A stretch of 64,000 nt of DNA, taken from assembly GCF_050030965.1 (NCBI RefSeq), contig NZ_CP188297.1, forward strand, positions 1,674,001 through 1,738,000. Reading direction: 5' to 3'. Shown here piece after piece: positions 7,496-15,202 of the stretch. Under the pieces are notes generated by a model, which was not told where the DNA came from, made no database searches, and worked only from the letters and a program-made list of their open reading frames with translations. The translations under genes were made by a program, and so were the position numbers. How positions within the stretch are numbered: position 1 is the stretch's first letter; each line of letters begins with the position of its first letter. This stretch comes from Glutamicibacter sp002979865. Its GTDB lineage: Bacteria; Actinomycetota; Actinomycetes; Actinomycetales; Micrococcaceae.

Positions 7496-9313
7496 CTACC
7501 TTGCACTGACCTTGCCGAAGAGCCGGGCAATGGATGCGAGGATCATTGGCCGGCAGGCCAGCCAGGCGCCGGCGATTACGAGCAGCGAGAGCGCGAAGAA
7601 GAGCAGTCCGGTCCAGTTATCCGCGTACGCGGCTGGATCCGTGGAACCCTGGGCCGCGTACATGTGGTTCAGGTTGCGCAGCGCCCCGGTGGAGAACACC
7701 AGGATCACGTGCACGAGGATGAACACAGCGAAGTACAGCATGGTTGGGAAGTGCAGCGCGCGGGCAACCTCGATCGGGTACTTCGCGGTCAATGCTGGCA
7801 TGTTCTTCGGCCAGAAGGCGCTGAGCCGGAAGCCGGTGATCGCCGCGACCGGGGCCGCGATGAATACGGTGGTGAAGTAGGCCAGCTGCTGCAGCGAGTT
7901 GTAGTTCACCCAGCCGTTTTCGGTGGGCCAATCCAGCGTCAGGTACTGCAAGGCCGCCGAAATCGCGTTGGGGAAGACCTCCCACGACGTCGGGACGATG
8001 CGCATCCAGTGGCCTGTGGCGAACAGCAGCACGAGGAACACCAGGCCATTGATGATCCACAGCAGGTCTAGACCCTGATGCAGCCAGAGGTTGATGCTCA
8101 CCTTCGGGCTGCGCTTCGAGGACCAATAGGCAGGCGGCTTCTTCTGGTGCCTGACCAGCATGCCAGAACGGATGATCAGGACCATCAGGAAGAAGTTGAA
8201 GAAGTGGTTCCATGCCAGCCAGCCAGGGAACCCGAGAGGTGCCGAGTCCGGCAGGTGGTACTCACCCGGGTAGCGTTCCATGAATGACTCCACGGCATCG
8301 ATGCCGGCAATGCCGCGGGCAACGAGCACCACGGCGGTGGCGATGCCCAAGGCGCAGAATGCGCCAAGGATTCCAGCCAGCACCCACTGCTTGGTCGTCA
8401 GCGGGCCATGCTTGGCCGCTTCTTTCTTGCTCTTTGCCGCTGCCTGGGGTGCCGGCTTGGTCGCGCGCCCGGCGGCCGGCGCGTTACTTGCCGCGGCTGC
8501 TGGCGCGGCAGGTTCCTGCGCACCCATGCGGGTACGGGCAGGAGCAGCCTGCGCCTCGGCGGCCGCAGGCTCCGAGGCCAGCGCGGCGCCGGATGCCTGG
8601 GCCACCGGATCTGCGGGTGCTGGCTCTGCCCTCGGCGGGGTGGCCGGTGCGGCCTGGGCCTGGGCAGCTTCCGCAACCGGTGCCGGCGGGAGCGCAGGCG
8701 CTGGAGCCGCTGGAGCTGCGGCAACAACGGGAGCTGCCACGAATGAACTTGGCGGCCACGGTTCTGCACCGGCGGTGCGCGGCAGGCCACGGCGAACTGC
8801 TGGTGCCCCGGCACTGGAAACCGCTGTGGCCGGGGCGGTACCCGCGGTGGCAACTGGTTCGGGGGCCGCCGGCGCTGATTCAGCTACCGGTTCGGCAACC
8901 GGTTCGCCAACTAGCTCGGCAACCGGCTCGGGTGCTGGTGCAGCGGAAGCGTTCTGCGATGCGGCTGGAGCGTTCGCGGCGACCGGCGTTCCCGCAGGCG
9001 GCCACGGCCCGCCGCCGGCAACCCGTGGCAGGCCCTGGCGAAGAAGCCCGGCAACCGCGCCCTGATCTGCAACAGGTTCCGCGGCCGGTGCGCTGGCTCC
9101 GGAACTAGCAGATGCTTGGCCAGGCGTTGGTTCCGCAGGCACCGACGGGCCAACGGGCTGGTCGAGAACTGGTTCTGCAGCATCCTCGACCGCGCTAGGC
9201 CCTGCCGGGACCGCGGCGCCTGCAGCGGGAGCGAACAGCTCGGCTGGCGGCCAGGGATCGCCGCCTGCCACGCGCGGCAGCCCCTGGCGGATGGATTGGT
9301 TTGGTGCGTTCAT
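7496..9313 (-). CDS. Cytochrome b-type membrane protein with Pro/Ala-rich N-terminal arm and triple PWPP motif
   Basis: The 605-residue protein has two parts. Residues about 320-600 form a cytochrome b/b6 (b561-like) membrane domain with several hydrophobic helices and His-containing segments such as WLAWNHFFNFF, SINLWLHQGLDLLW and RALHFPTMLYFAVFILVHV that could ligate haem. Residues 1-300 are low-complexity Ala/Pro/Glu sequence carrying a motif of the form R-x-GLPR-x-AG-x-x-PWPP three times, at about 9, 92 and 174, evenly spaced at 82-83 residues. The gene starts six bases after etfA ends, which suggests it passes electrons between ETF and the quinone pool or respiratory chain. That role is inferred; classical ETF:quinone oxidoreductase is a different fold. 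Confidence 0.8.
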   Translation of the reverse strand: MNAPNQSIRQGLPRVAGGDPWPPAELFAPAAGAAVPAGPSAVEDAAEPVLDQPVGPSVPAEPTPGQASASSGASAPAAEPVADQGAVAGLLRQGLPRVAGGGPWPPAGTPVAANAPAASQNASAAPAPEPVAELVGEPVAEPVAESAPAAPEPVATAGTAPATAVSSAGAPAVRRGLPRTAGAEPWPPSSFVAAPVVAAAPAAPAPALPPAPVAEAAQAQAAPATPPRAEPAPADPVAQASGAALASEPAAAEAQAAPARTRMGAQEPAAPAAAASNAPAAGRATKPAPQAAAKSKKEAAKHGPLTTKQWVLAGILGAFCALGIATAVVLVARGIAGIDAVESFMERYPGEYHLPDSAPLGFPGWLAWNHFFNFFLMVLIIRSGMLVRHQKKPPAYWSSKRSPKVSINLWLHQGLDLLWIINGLVFLVLLFATGHWMRIVPTSWEVFPNAISAALQYLTLDWPTENGWVNYNSLQQLAYFTTVFIAAPVAAITGFRLSAFWPKNMPALTAKYPIEVARALHFPTMLYFAVFILVHVILVFSTGALRNLNHMYAAQGSTDPAAYADNWTGLLFFALSLLVIAGAWLACRPMILASIARLFGKVSAR

Positions 9314-9318
9314 GGCGA

Positions 9319-10299
9319 TCAGGCCTTGCGTGCTTCCAAGGCGGAAATCAGCTGGGGCACGACCTTGAAGACATCCCCCACCACGCCGAAGTCGGCGATC
9401 TCGAAGATCGGCGCATCGGCATCCTTGTTGATGGCGATGATGGTCTTGGCGGTCTGCATGCCCGCCTTGTGCTGGATGGCTCCGGAAATGCCCAGTGCCA
9501 CGTACAGCTGGGGAGAAACTGCCACGCCGGTCTGGCCCACCTGGGCGGCATGCTCGACGTATCCGGCATCCACCGCCGCACGCGACGCGCCCACGGCAGC
9601 GCCCAAGGCATCGGCCAGCTGGTGCACCAGGTCGAACTGCTCCGCGCTGCCCAACCCGCGGCCACCGGAGACCACGCGTGCCGCGGAACGCAGCTCGGGA
9701 CGGGTGGATGCCGTTTCGGCCGTTCTCAGTTCCTTGACCTCGACCTCCGGCTTGGCGCTGGCGGCTACCTCCAGCGGGATCGCGCTCGCCGGTTGGGCCT
9801 GGGCACGCTCTTCGATGCTGCCCACGCGCACGGTGATCACCGGCGCGCCGAAGGTCGGGGCGCTGTGGGTCGAATACGCGCCGCCGTAGATCGAGTGGGC
9901 TGCGATGATTCCCTGGTCATCACGCGAAACACCGAGCGCATCGACGCTCAGCGCCAAGCGGTGGCGCACCGCGAAGCGTGCGGCCACTTCGCGCGAAGCC
10001 AGGGTATGCCCCAGCAGCACGGCTTGTGGCTGGATTTGCCCGAAGGCCTGCTGCAGCGCGTCAGCCATCGGCGCGGTCAGCACCGGAGAATCGACGGCGG
10101 CGGTGAGTACCTGCGCGGCGCCAGACTCGCTGGCTTGCGCCGCCAGTGAATCAAGGGATCCGGCCGGAGCGGCGAGAAGCGCTACCGGGGTGCCCACGGC
10201 AGAGGCGGCGCCGAGCAGTTCCGCGTGGTTCTTGGCCAGCGTTCCAGTGGCCGTGGTCTCGAGGAAAACAAGAATTGAATCAGAAGCAAAGGAAGTCAT
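9319..10299 (-). CDS. etfA: Electron transfer flavoprotein alpha subunit
   Basis: This 326-residue EtfA contains the C-terminal FAD-binding domain with GGRGLGSAEQFDLVHQLADALGAAVGASRAAVDAGY broken here only by normal family variation, then VGQTGVAVSPQLYVALGISGAIQHKAGM and a closing INKDADAPIFEIADFG. It forms the FAD-carrying heterodimer with EtfB and accepts electrons from acyl-CoA and related dehydrogenases. The ATG at 10299 (MTSFASDS) is chosen because GGAAAG precedes it at proper distance; a GTG at 10317 would overlap the etfB stop. Gene order etfB-etfA-cytochrome b on the minus strand indicates one operon. Confidence 0.93.
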   Translation of the reverse strand: MTSFASDSILVFLETTATGTLAKNHAELLGAASAVGTPVALLAAPAGSLDSLAAQASESGAAQVLTAAVDSPVLTAPMADALQQAFGQIQPQAVLLGHTLASREVAARFAVRHRLALSVDALGVSRDDQGIIAAHSIYGGAYSTHSAPTFGAPVITVRVGSIEERAQAQPASAIPLEVAASAKPEVEVKELRTAETASTRPELRSAARVVSGGRGLGSAEQFDLVHQLADALGAAVGASRAAVDAGYVEHAAQVGQTGVAVSPQLYVALGISGAIQHKAGMQTAKTIIAINKDADAPIFEIADFGVVGDVFKVVPQLISALEARKA

Positions 10300-10313
10300 G
10301 GTTTTCTTTCCGC

Positions 10314-11090
10314 TCACACCAGGTTGTTCTTGACGAGGAATTCGGCCACTGCGTTACCGGCATCGCCGTCATCGGCAATGACAGTTCCGGCGGTGCGGGG
10401 CGGGCGCTGGGCCACCGAAACCATGATGGAACGCGCAGTATCCGCAGGCAGGGACTCGACGCCCAAATCGGCCAGGGACAGGGACTCGACCGGTTTCTTC
10501 TTCGCGGCCATGATGCCCTTGAAATTCGGGAAGCGGGCATCTGGCAATGCCTCGGTGATCGAAGCGACCGCTGGCAATGGAGCGCTGATCTGGGCGGCAG
10601 CGCCATCCAGCTCGCGCAATCCGCTGATCGCGCCGTCGGCAATTTCTACCGAGGACAACGAGGTCGCCGCCGGAAGATCAAGCAGCTCGGCCAGCATGAC
10701 CGGGAGCATGCCCGCGGAGCCGTCGGTGGACATGTTGCCGGTGAGGACCAGATCGTAGCTGCCTCGGCGCAAAGCCGCCGCCAGGACCTGCGCGGTGAGG
10801 ACCAGATCGGCGCCGAGAAGCTCCTCGTCGCTGATATGCACGGCGCTGGCAGCACCCATGGCCAAACCCTTGCGCAGGGTGGCCTGAGCTGAATCCGGGC
10901 CCATGGTCAGCACGGTGATTTCAGTTCCAGGGTTCGCATCAGCATGCTTCAGCGCAACTTCCAGGGTCCGCTCGCCGATTTCATCGAGCACCACTTCTGA
11001 AGCGGCACGGTCGGCCAGGCCGGTCTCCAGATCCAGCAGGCGGTCCTCTCCGGTATCTGGGACTTCTTTGATCAAAACCGCGATCTTCAT
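10314..11090 (-). CDS. etfB: Electron transfer flavoprotein beta subunit
   Basis: The 258-residue EtfB has the expected start MKIAVLIKEVPDT, the AMP-binding segments ADLVLTAQVLAAALRRGSYDLVLTG and NMSTDGSAGMLP, and the late PNFKGIMAAKKKP stretch. With EtfA it forms the soluble electron carrier for flavin dehydrogenases. An AGGGAG ribosome-binding site lies about seven bases before the ATG. It is first in the etf operon; the 400-base gap on its right separates it from a divergent gene of unknown function and must hold its promoter. Confidence 0.94.
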   Translation of the reverse strand: MKIAVLIKEVPDTGEDRLLDLETGLADRAASEVVLDEIGERTLEVALKHADANPGTEITVLTMGPDSAQATLRKGLAMGAASAVHISDEELLGADLVLTAQVLAAALRRGSYDLVLTGNMSTDGSAGMLPVMLAELLDLPAATSLSSVEIADGAISGLRELDGAAAQISAPLPAVASITEALPDARFPNFKGIMAAKKKPVESLSLADLGVESLPADTARSIMVSVAQRPPRTAGTVIADDGDAGNAVAEFLVKNNLV

Positions 11091-11492
11091 TATTTTCTCC
11101 CTCTTATCGCAGTAGCATCTGCCAGGACAGCCGATGGCCGGAAATCACCAATGATCCGGGGCTTCGCGGACCACTGAAGCGGCCCCCGCCGAAACTACTA
11201 GGAAATCCAAGTTCATTAATAGGCCACGGCGCAGATTTTCTGCAGAGCTGAAAGCATTGTGTCGCAGGCTACGTCTGTCTTTGCTGTTCATCTTGTCGGA
11301 TTCAGCGCCATTGGTCAATGAAAGTGGACAAGAAAACAGCAAGTGAGCACCTTGAACACCAAAGGTCCACGGTCCGGCGGGGTCATCCGGGCATGCTTCC
11401 ACGCAGGTGAGCCGCATCGCGCTATTCGCCCGGCTTCGGGCGGGCACCGTAGGCTTTAACCAGAGACCAATTTCGGAACCAAAGGACGGCTC
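11091..11492. other. Intergenic region between divergent etfB and a hypothetical gene
   Basis: This 402-base region separates two divergent transcription units and should hold both promoters. I saw no convincing paired -10 and -35 boxes, no strong inverted repeat and no credible small gene with a ribosome-binding site. Confidence 0.5.
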
Positions 11493-12602
11493 ATGGCCAG
11501 CAAAAAGCGTCAAGGCAAGAAGAACTCGGGCGCAGGAAATCCTGCCAAGGCGGCAGCGCGCGGTCGCAGCGTGTTCCTGATCCAGGCTGAACAGCAGATC
11601 AATGCGCTTCGCCAGGACTACACAACTTGGGTAGCGCAGCAGGTTCCTGCCTTTTCGCCTGAACAGGCGGCGCAGGCAGCGGGCATGCAGCTGGACGTCA
11701 TCGGGCAGATCGCCGGCCAGTACGCCGAGAACGCCCGCAGCTCGAACCTGTTCGACCTGGACATCGATGTCTTCGGTGAGACTCTGGCCGAGCACCTGGG
11801 CAACCTGCCGGAATCCTTGGCTCCGGAGCCGATCTTCACCACATGGCTGGAATACTTCAGCTTCATCGAGCAGCGCATGCTCTGGCAGGGCCCTGCGGAG
11901 AACCTCGAAGCCCTGCGCGAGATGCTGGAAGATACGCTCAATGGTTTTGCCGAGGGCGACGCGGAGCTATGCGGATTGCTGCGCGAAACCAGGTTGTTCA
12001 GCCAGGTCAAGGCCTATGCCCAGGCGGTGGCCGAAGGCGTGGACATGGAGGACTTCAGTGCAGCAGCCGAAGCGCCGCGCGCCAAGGTATTGACTGCCGT
12101 TGGCCTGGATGCCGAAACCTTCGACCCGGAAGGCCCGGCGCCACTAGCCTTCAACTACATCTGGAGCGCCGGCCGGATGTCCGTCGTGGAGTCGGAAGGA
12201 TCGGTGTTGCGCACGGATCCGGACGCCTACGAATTGCTGGTTGCCGGCGAGGAAGCGGGCAGCGCGCAGCTGCTCTTCGAGATGGCTGTCGGCTGCGTCC
12301 AGGCGCACCTGAACCCGACCTTCGATGTCACCTTGCGGGATGAAGCCCATTACCTGGTGCTGCGTAACCTGCTGGTCACCGCATCCACCGGCCGCGAAGG
12401 GGACTTGGAGGGCCTGCGCCGCAACTGCGGTCCGAAGATCTACGATGCCGTGCTTCCAGAAGCCCGCATCGCCATGGATTCCTTGGTCGGCTACGGTCTG
12501 ATTTCCAAGGACGGCGAGCACTACAGCATCGACGAGCGCCTGGTTCCGGTCATCTCCGCCGGCATCTCAGAGGTCGAGGCCTTCTTCGAAGAAGCCGAAT
12601 AA
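11493..12602 (+). CDS. Hypothetical protein, acidic with basic N-terminal tail
   Basis: I do not recognise this 369-residue protein. The first 27 residues are basic (MASKKRQGKKNSG, KAAARGR), and the remainder is acidic and apparently helical, with no signal peptide, membrane segment or obvious catalytic motif. The reading frame has strong high-GC codon use and a plausible AAGGA site before the ATG, so it is a real gene. It stands alone: etfB is divergent and a stable hairpin follows within ten bases of its stop. The basic tail could contact nucleic acid, but that is speculation. Confidence 0.75.
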   Translation: MASKKRQGKKNSGAGNPAKAAARGRSVFLIQAEQQINALRQDYTTWVAQQVPAFSPEQAAQAAGMQLDVIGQIAGQYAENARSSNLFDLDIDVFGETLAEHLGNLPESLAPEPIFTTWLEYFSFIEQRMLWQGPAENLEALREMLEDTLNGFAEGDAELCGLLRETRLFSQVKAYAQAVAEGVDMEDFSAAAEAPRAKVLTAVGLDAETFDPEGPAPLAFNYIWSAGRMSVVESEGSVLRTDPDAYELLVAGEEAGSAQLLFEMAVGCVQAHLNPTFDVTLRDEAHYLVLRNLLVTASTGREGDLEGLRRNCGPKIYDAVLPEARIAMDSLVGYGLISKDGEHYSIDERLVPVISAGISEVEAFFEEAE

Positions 12603-12608
12603 GGCAGG

Positions 12609-12648
12609 GGATGATACCCGCAGCGGCACCAGTCTGCGGGTATCATCC
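12609..12648 (+). terminator. Stable hairpin after the hypothetical gene
   Basis: A perfect 15-bp stem (GGATGATACCCGCAG at 12609-12623 and its complement at 12634-12648) with a ten-base loop starts seven bases after the stop codon. There is no T tract, so it may be a Rho-assisted or 3-prime-stabilising structure. Confidence 0.6.
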
Positions 12649-12690
12649 AACCTAGGAAGATATTCGCTAGTAGCAAGCAGGCAATCGCTA

Positions 12691-13128
12691 ATGGGCAAGA
12701 AAAATAATCGGCCAATGAGCTGGCTGCCTGCAGCCAGCGGGATCCTCTTCGCGGTGCTGCTGCTGATCGTGGATCCGCTGATCGCGGATGCCCCATGGTG
12801 GTCCGAACCCGACCTGTGGGTGCCCTTGGCGTTCCCGCTGCTTCCATGGCTGGCAGTTGCCGGCGTGATGGCATGGCTGGGAAGCGCAACCGAGCGCTGG
12901 CTGCACGCTCTGGTGTTCAGCTTCAGCGCCCTGGCCGCCGGGGTGATTCCCGGCCTTTTCTGGACGCTACTGCTCTTTGACGCTTTCCCGGATTCCGCCA
13001 GCCCGCAGCTTCCCATGGCCGTCTCGCTATTCTCGGGTGCGGTGGCAATTGTGCTGGGTGCAGTTGCAGGCGGGCGGGCAATTTTCAGGGGTTTCAGGAA
13101 GGCCCGGCTGGCCGCCGTGGCGAACTAG
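12691..13128 (+). CDS. Small integral membrane protein of unknown function
   Basis: This 145-residue protein has a short basic N-terminus (MGKKNNRP) and about four hydrophobic segments, near residues 12-31, 44-63, 71-97 and 108-127, with a basic C-terminal tail (RFRKARL-like). The pattern suggests a four-helix membrane protein with both ends in the cytoplasm. No family is recognised. It lies between the hairpin at 12609-12648 and a convergent DUF1801 gene, so it appears to be transcribed alone. Confidence 0.68.
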   Translation: MGKKNNRPMSWLPAASGILFAVLLLIVDPLIADAPWWSEPDLWVPLAFPLLPWLAVAGVMAWLGSATERWLHALVFSFSALAAGVIPGLFWTLLLFDAFPDSASPQLPMAVSLFSGAVAIVLGAVAGGRAIFRGFRKARLAAVAN

Positions 13129-13152
13129 GCGGCGGAGCGAAGCCCCTGGAGG

Positions 13153-13578
13153 CTATCGAGCCTGGTCGTCCTGCCGCGAGGCAGCGATGGAGATCAGTTT
13201 CCGCAGCACCTCCAGGTCGATGTCCTCCAGCTTTTTCACGTACACGCAACCGGCTCCCTCGGTGTATTTGCCCAGCTGCGGCAAGAGCTGGGCGCCCTCG
13301 GGAAGGTCCTTCAGCCCGTAGAGCGAGAGCTGGGCCTTGCGCGGCGAGAAACCGGTCTTGGGCCAGATGCCCGTGGTGCGCGCATTGGCAGGGGAGATGT
13401 AGGTGTAGCTTCCGTAGCCCACCATGCTCGGTCCCCACATCACCGGCTGCTCGCCGGTGGCTTCGCGGAAGATGCGGTCCAGTTCGTGGCCGTCAACCCG
13501 GCGCTTGGCCGGGGTTGCCGCCTCAATGAATTCCTCCACGCTGGCCTCAGTTGGAAGGGTCTTCTGACTTGTTGGCAA
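13153..13578 (-). CDS. DUF1801 (YdhG-like) protein with TTG start
   Basis: The 141-residue protein has the DUF1801 pattern: VEEFIEAATPAKRRVDGHELDRIFREATG, then PVMWGPSMVGYGSYTYISPANAR and a C-terminal GAGCVYVKKLEDIDLEVLRKLI helix region. The biochemical role of the family is not established; the fold resembles frataxin/YjbR proteins. Start choice: a TTG at 13578 is preceded by a perfect AGGAGG with a six-base gap, while no ATG lies near. This start sits 32 bases inside the 3-prime end of the upstream MFS gene, which indicates translational coupling. It therefore probably belongs to a two-gene operon with the transporter. Confidence 0.78.
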   Translation of the reverse strand: MPTSQKTLPTEASVEEFIEAATPAKRRVDGHELDRIFREATGEQPVMWGPSMVGYGSYTYISPANARTTGIWPKTGFSPRKAQLSLYGLKDLPEGAQLLPQLGKYTEGAGCVYVKKLEDIDLEVLRKLISIAASRQDDQAR

Positions 13579-14965
13579 GTGATGCCTCCTCGGGTGCTCC
13601 AGGTGATTCGGCCTGGAAAATTGTCGACAGCTTGCGGTACTGGCTGGTGCCCATGGCCAGCAGCGCCACCACAATCATGATCAGCCCGCCGGCCAGGAAT
13701 ATCAAGGCGATGCCGCGCGCCTGGCCTTGCCCCACCAGCCAGCCGAATCGGTCGTCGCCCGCTGGCGAGCGCATGAAGGGGATGACCAGGTACTGGGCTA
13801 TCGGCGCGATCAGGAAAGCGGTAATCGGCGCCGCGGCGGCTTCCATCATCTGGGCGAAGCCGAACACCCGGCCCTGGCGGCGGAAGGTGACCACCTTCTG
13901 GATCACCGTTTGCTCCGAGGCTTCCACCGCCGGGATCAGCATCATGTAGAGCCAGATGCCCAGCACATAGAGCCACGTCCATTCGCGGATGGTGAAGATC
14001 GCGCCGAGGAATCCCATGACGGCAACCAGCAGGAGCATGGTGCGGATCGGGTTGGCCCCCAGGCCGAACTTGGCGATGGCCAAGCCGCCGATGATGAAGC
14101 CGGTGGATGCCAGCCCGAAGGTGATGCCCCAGGCTTCGACCGGCATGATGGTCAGCCCGTAGGGATCCATCAGCGCCATGTAGGTGCCGCCGATGAAGTT
14201 GTTGAACATCGAGAAGATGATCAGCGCGAATAGGCCAGGGATGGCCATCACTGTAGTGAAGCCCAGGCGCAGGTCGCTGGTCTTGGTCCGCCCTTCCTCC
14301 TTTTCCGGTTCCTCCTCCGGGATGGAGATGCCCAAAAGGTGCAGCATCGTGACCACGACCATCACGATGGCAATGGCCAGCGTCCATCCCATCCCCAGCA
14401 GCCCGATGGACAGCCCGGAGAACACGCTGGTGATGATGAAGGCGATGCCCTGCACCGTGCCTACCAGTCCGTTGGCGTTGGCATGGCGCTCGACCGGGAT
14501 CAGCAAGGTGACCGTCGTGGACAGCGCGATGCCTCGCATCTGCTCCACGATCGCGCCGAACAGGATGACCAGGCAGAAGATCCAGAACTGCCATCCTCCG
14601 ATATCCAGGATGTCCTTCGTGGGCAGCCAGAGGTAGATCAGCCCAGCCAGGGAAAAGGCCACAGCGGTGATCATCGCGGAGAAGACGAAGACCGATTTCT
14701 TGCGGTGGTTGTCCACGATCGTCCCGAAAACCATGGAGAACACGGAGATCAGCAGCATGAATGCGCCGCCGATGATGCCGGTGGCCATGACGTTCTCGGT
14801 CTCCAGGTACACCCAGAAGGTCAGCGCGAACCACAGGTAGCTGGTGGTGAGGTTCGCGACGGCGGTGTTGACCAGGATGTGCATGAAAGAGCGCTGGCCC
14901 TGCGGCGGAACTTCGGGGTTCTGGCCGTGGGCCGGCGGGAGATCAGGGGGTCCTTCATCGCGCAT
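13547..14965 (-). CDS. MFS transporter, macrolide-efflux-like
   Basis: The predicted protein has about 472 residues and roughly twelve hydrophobic segments. The FGTIVDNHRKKSVFVFS loop between TM2 and TM3 and the short charged central loop (PEEEPEKEEGRTK) recall the MefA-type drug-efflux MFS group. An ATG at 15034 is also open, but the ATG at 14965 (MRDEGPPDL) is preferred because the added N-terminus is not conserved-looking; neither has a strong ribosome-binding site. It is divergent from benA and shares its intergenic region, but nothing links its substrate to benzoate. The DUF1801 gene overlaps its end. Confidence 0.75.
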   Translation of the reverse strand: MRDEGPPDLPPAHGQNPEVPPQGQRSFMHILVNTAVANLTTSYLWFALTFWVYLETENVMATGIIGGAFMLLISVFSMVFGTIVDNHRKKSVFVFSAMITAVAFSLAGLIYLWLPTKDILDIGGWQFWIFCLVILFGAIVEQMRGIALSTTVTLLIPVERHANANGLVGTVQGIAFIITSVFSGLSIGLLGMGWTLAIAIVMVVVTMLHLLGISIPEEEPEKEEGRTKTSDLRLGFTTVMAIPGLFALIIFSMFNNFIGGTYMALMDPYGLTIMPVEAWGITFGLASTGFIIGGLAIAKFGLGANPIRTMLLLVAVMGFLGAIFTIREWTWLYVLGIWLYMMLIPAVEASEQTVIQKVVTFRRQGRVFGFAQMMEAAAAPITAFLIAPIAQYLVIPFMRSPAGDDRFGWLVGQGQARGIALIFLAGGLIMIVVALLAMGTSQYRKLSTIFQAESPGAPEEASLANKSEDPSN

Positions 14966-15072
14966 GGGCAAGCCTGCTTCGAAAAAGTGGCTGGTGGTCG
15001 TAGCAAAAGAATACGCCGATGCATTGATAGGCAACAGGTGTGAATTCAGACGATCGAAAACATAGTAGTCAG

Positions 15073-15095
15073 ATGCCTAGCCCAAGCCTAGGCAT
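15073..15095. promoter_or_regulatory. Inverted repeat upstream of benA, candidate BenR site
   Basis: ATGCCTAG and CTAGGCAT are perfect 8-bp arms separated by seven bases, about 110 bases before benA. A 23-bp dyad of this kind suits a dimeric LuxR-type activator such as BenR. The MFS gene on the other side could also be its target. Confidence 0.45.
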
Positions 15096-15142
15096 AACCC
15101 TAGTGTGACCGCCCGCACTTTCTGCCAAGGTTGAATCCATGC

Positions 15143-15161
15143 AAACCGGCTGCAGCGGTTT
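15143..15161. promoter_or_regulatory. Second inverted repeat close to benA
   Basis: AAACCG at 15143-15148 and CGGTTT at 15156-15161 flank a seven-base spacer, 40 bases before the benA start. It may be an operator or a leader structure; only the symmetry is visible. Confidence 0.35.
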
Positions 15162-15202
15162 CCCCTTTAAACGAGCATTGAATGGACGGAGCACACCACG
15201 CC

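Noticed and set aside
8280..9108. Plus-strand Ala/Gly-rich frames opposite the Pro/Ala arm of the cytochrome gene
   Set aside because: Composition mirrors the low-complexity arm on the minus strand. Gene order with etfBA and the PWPP repeats support the minus strand.
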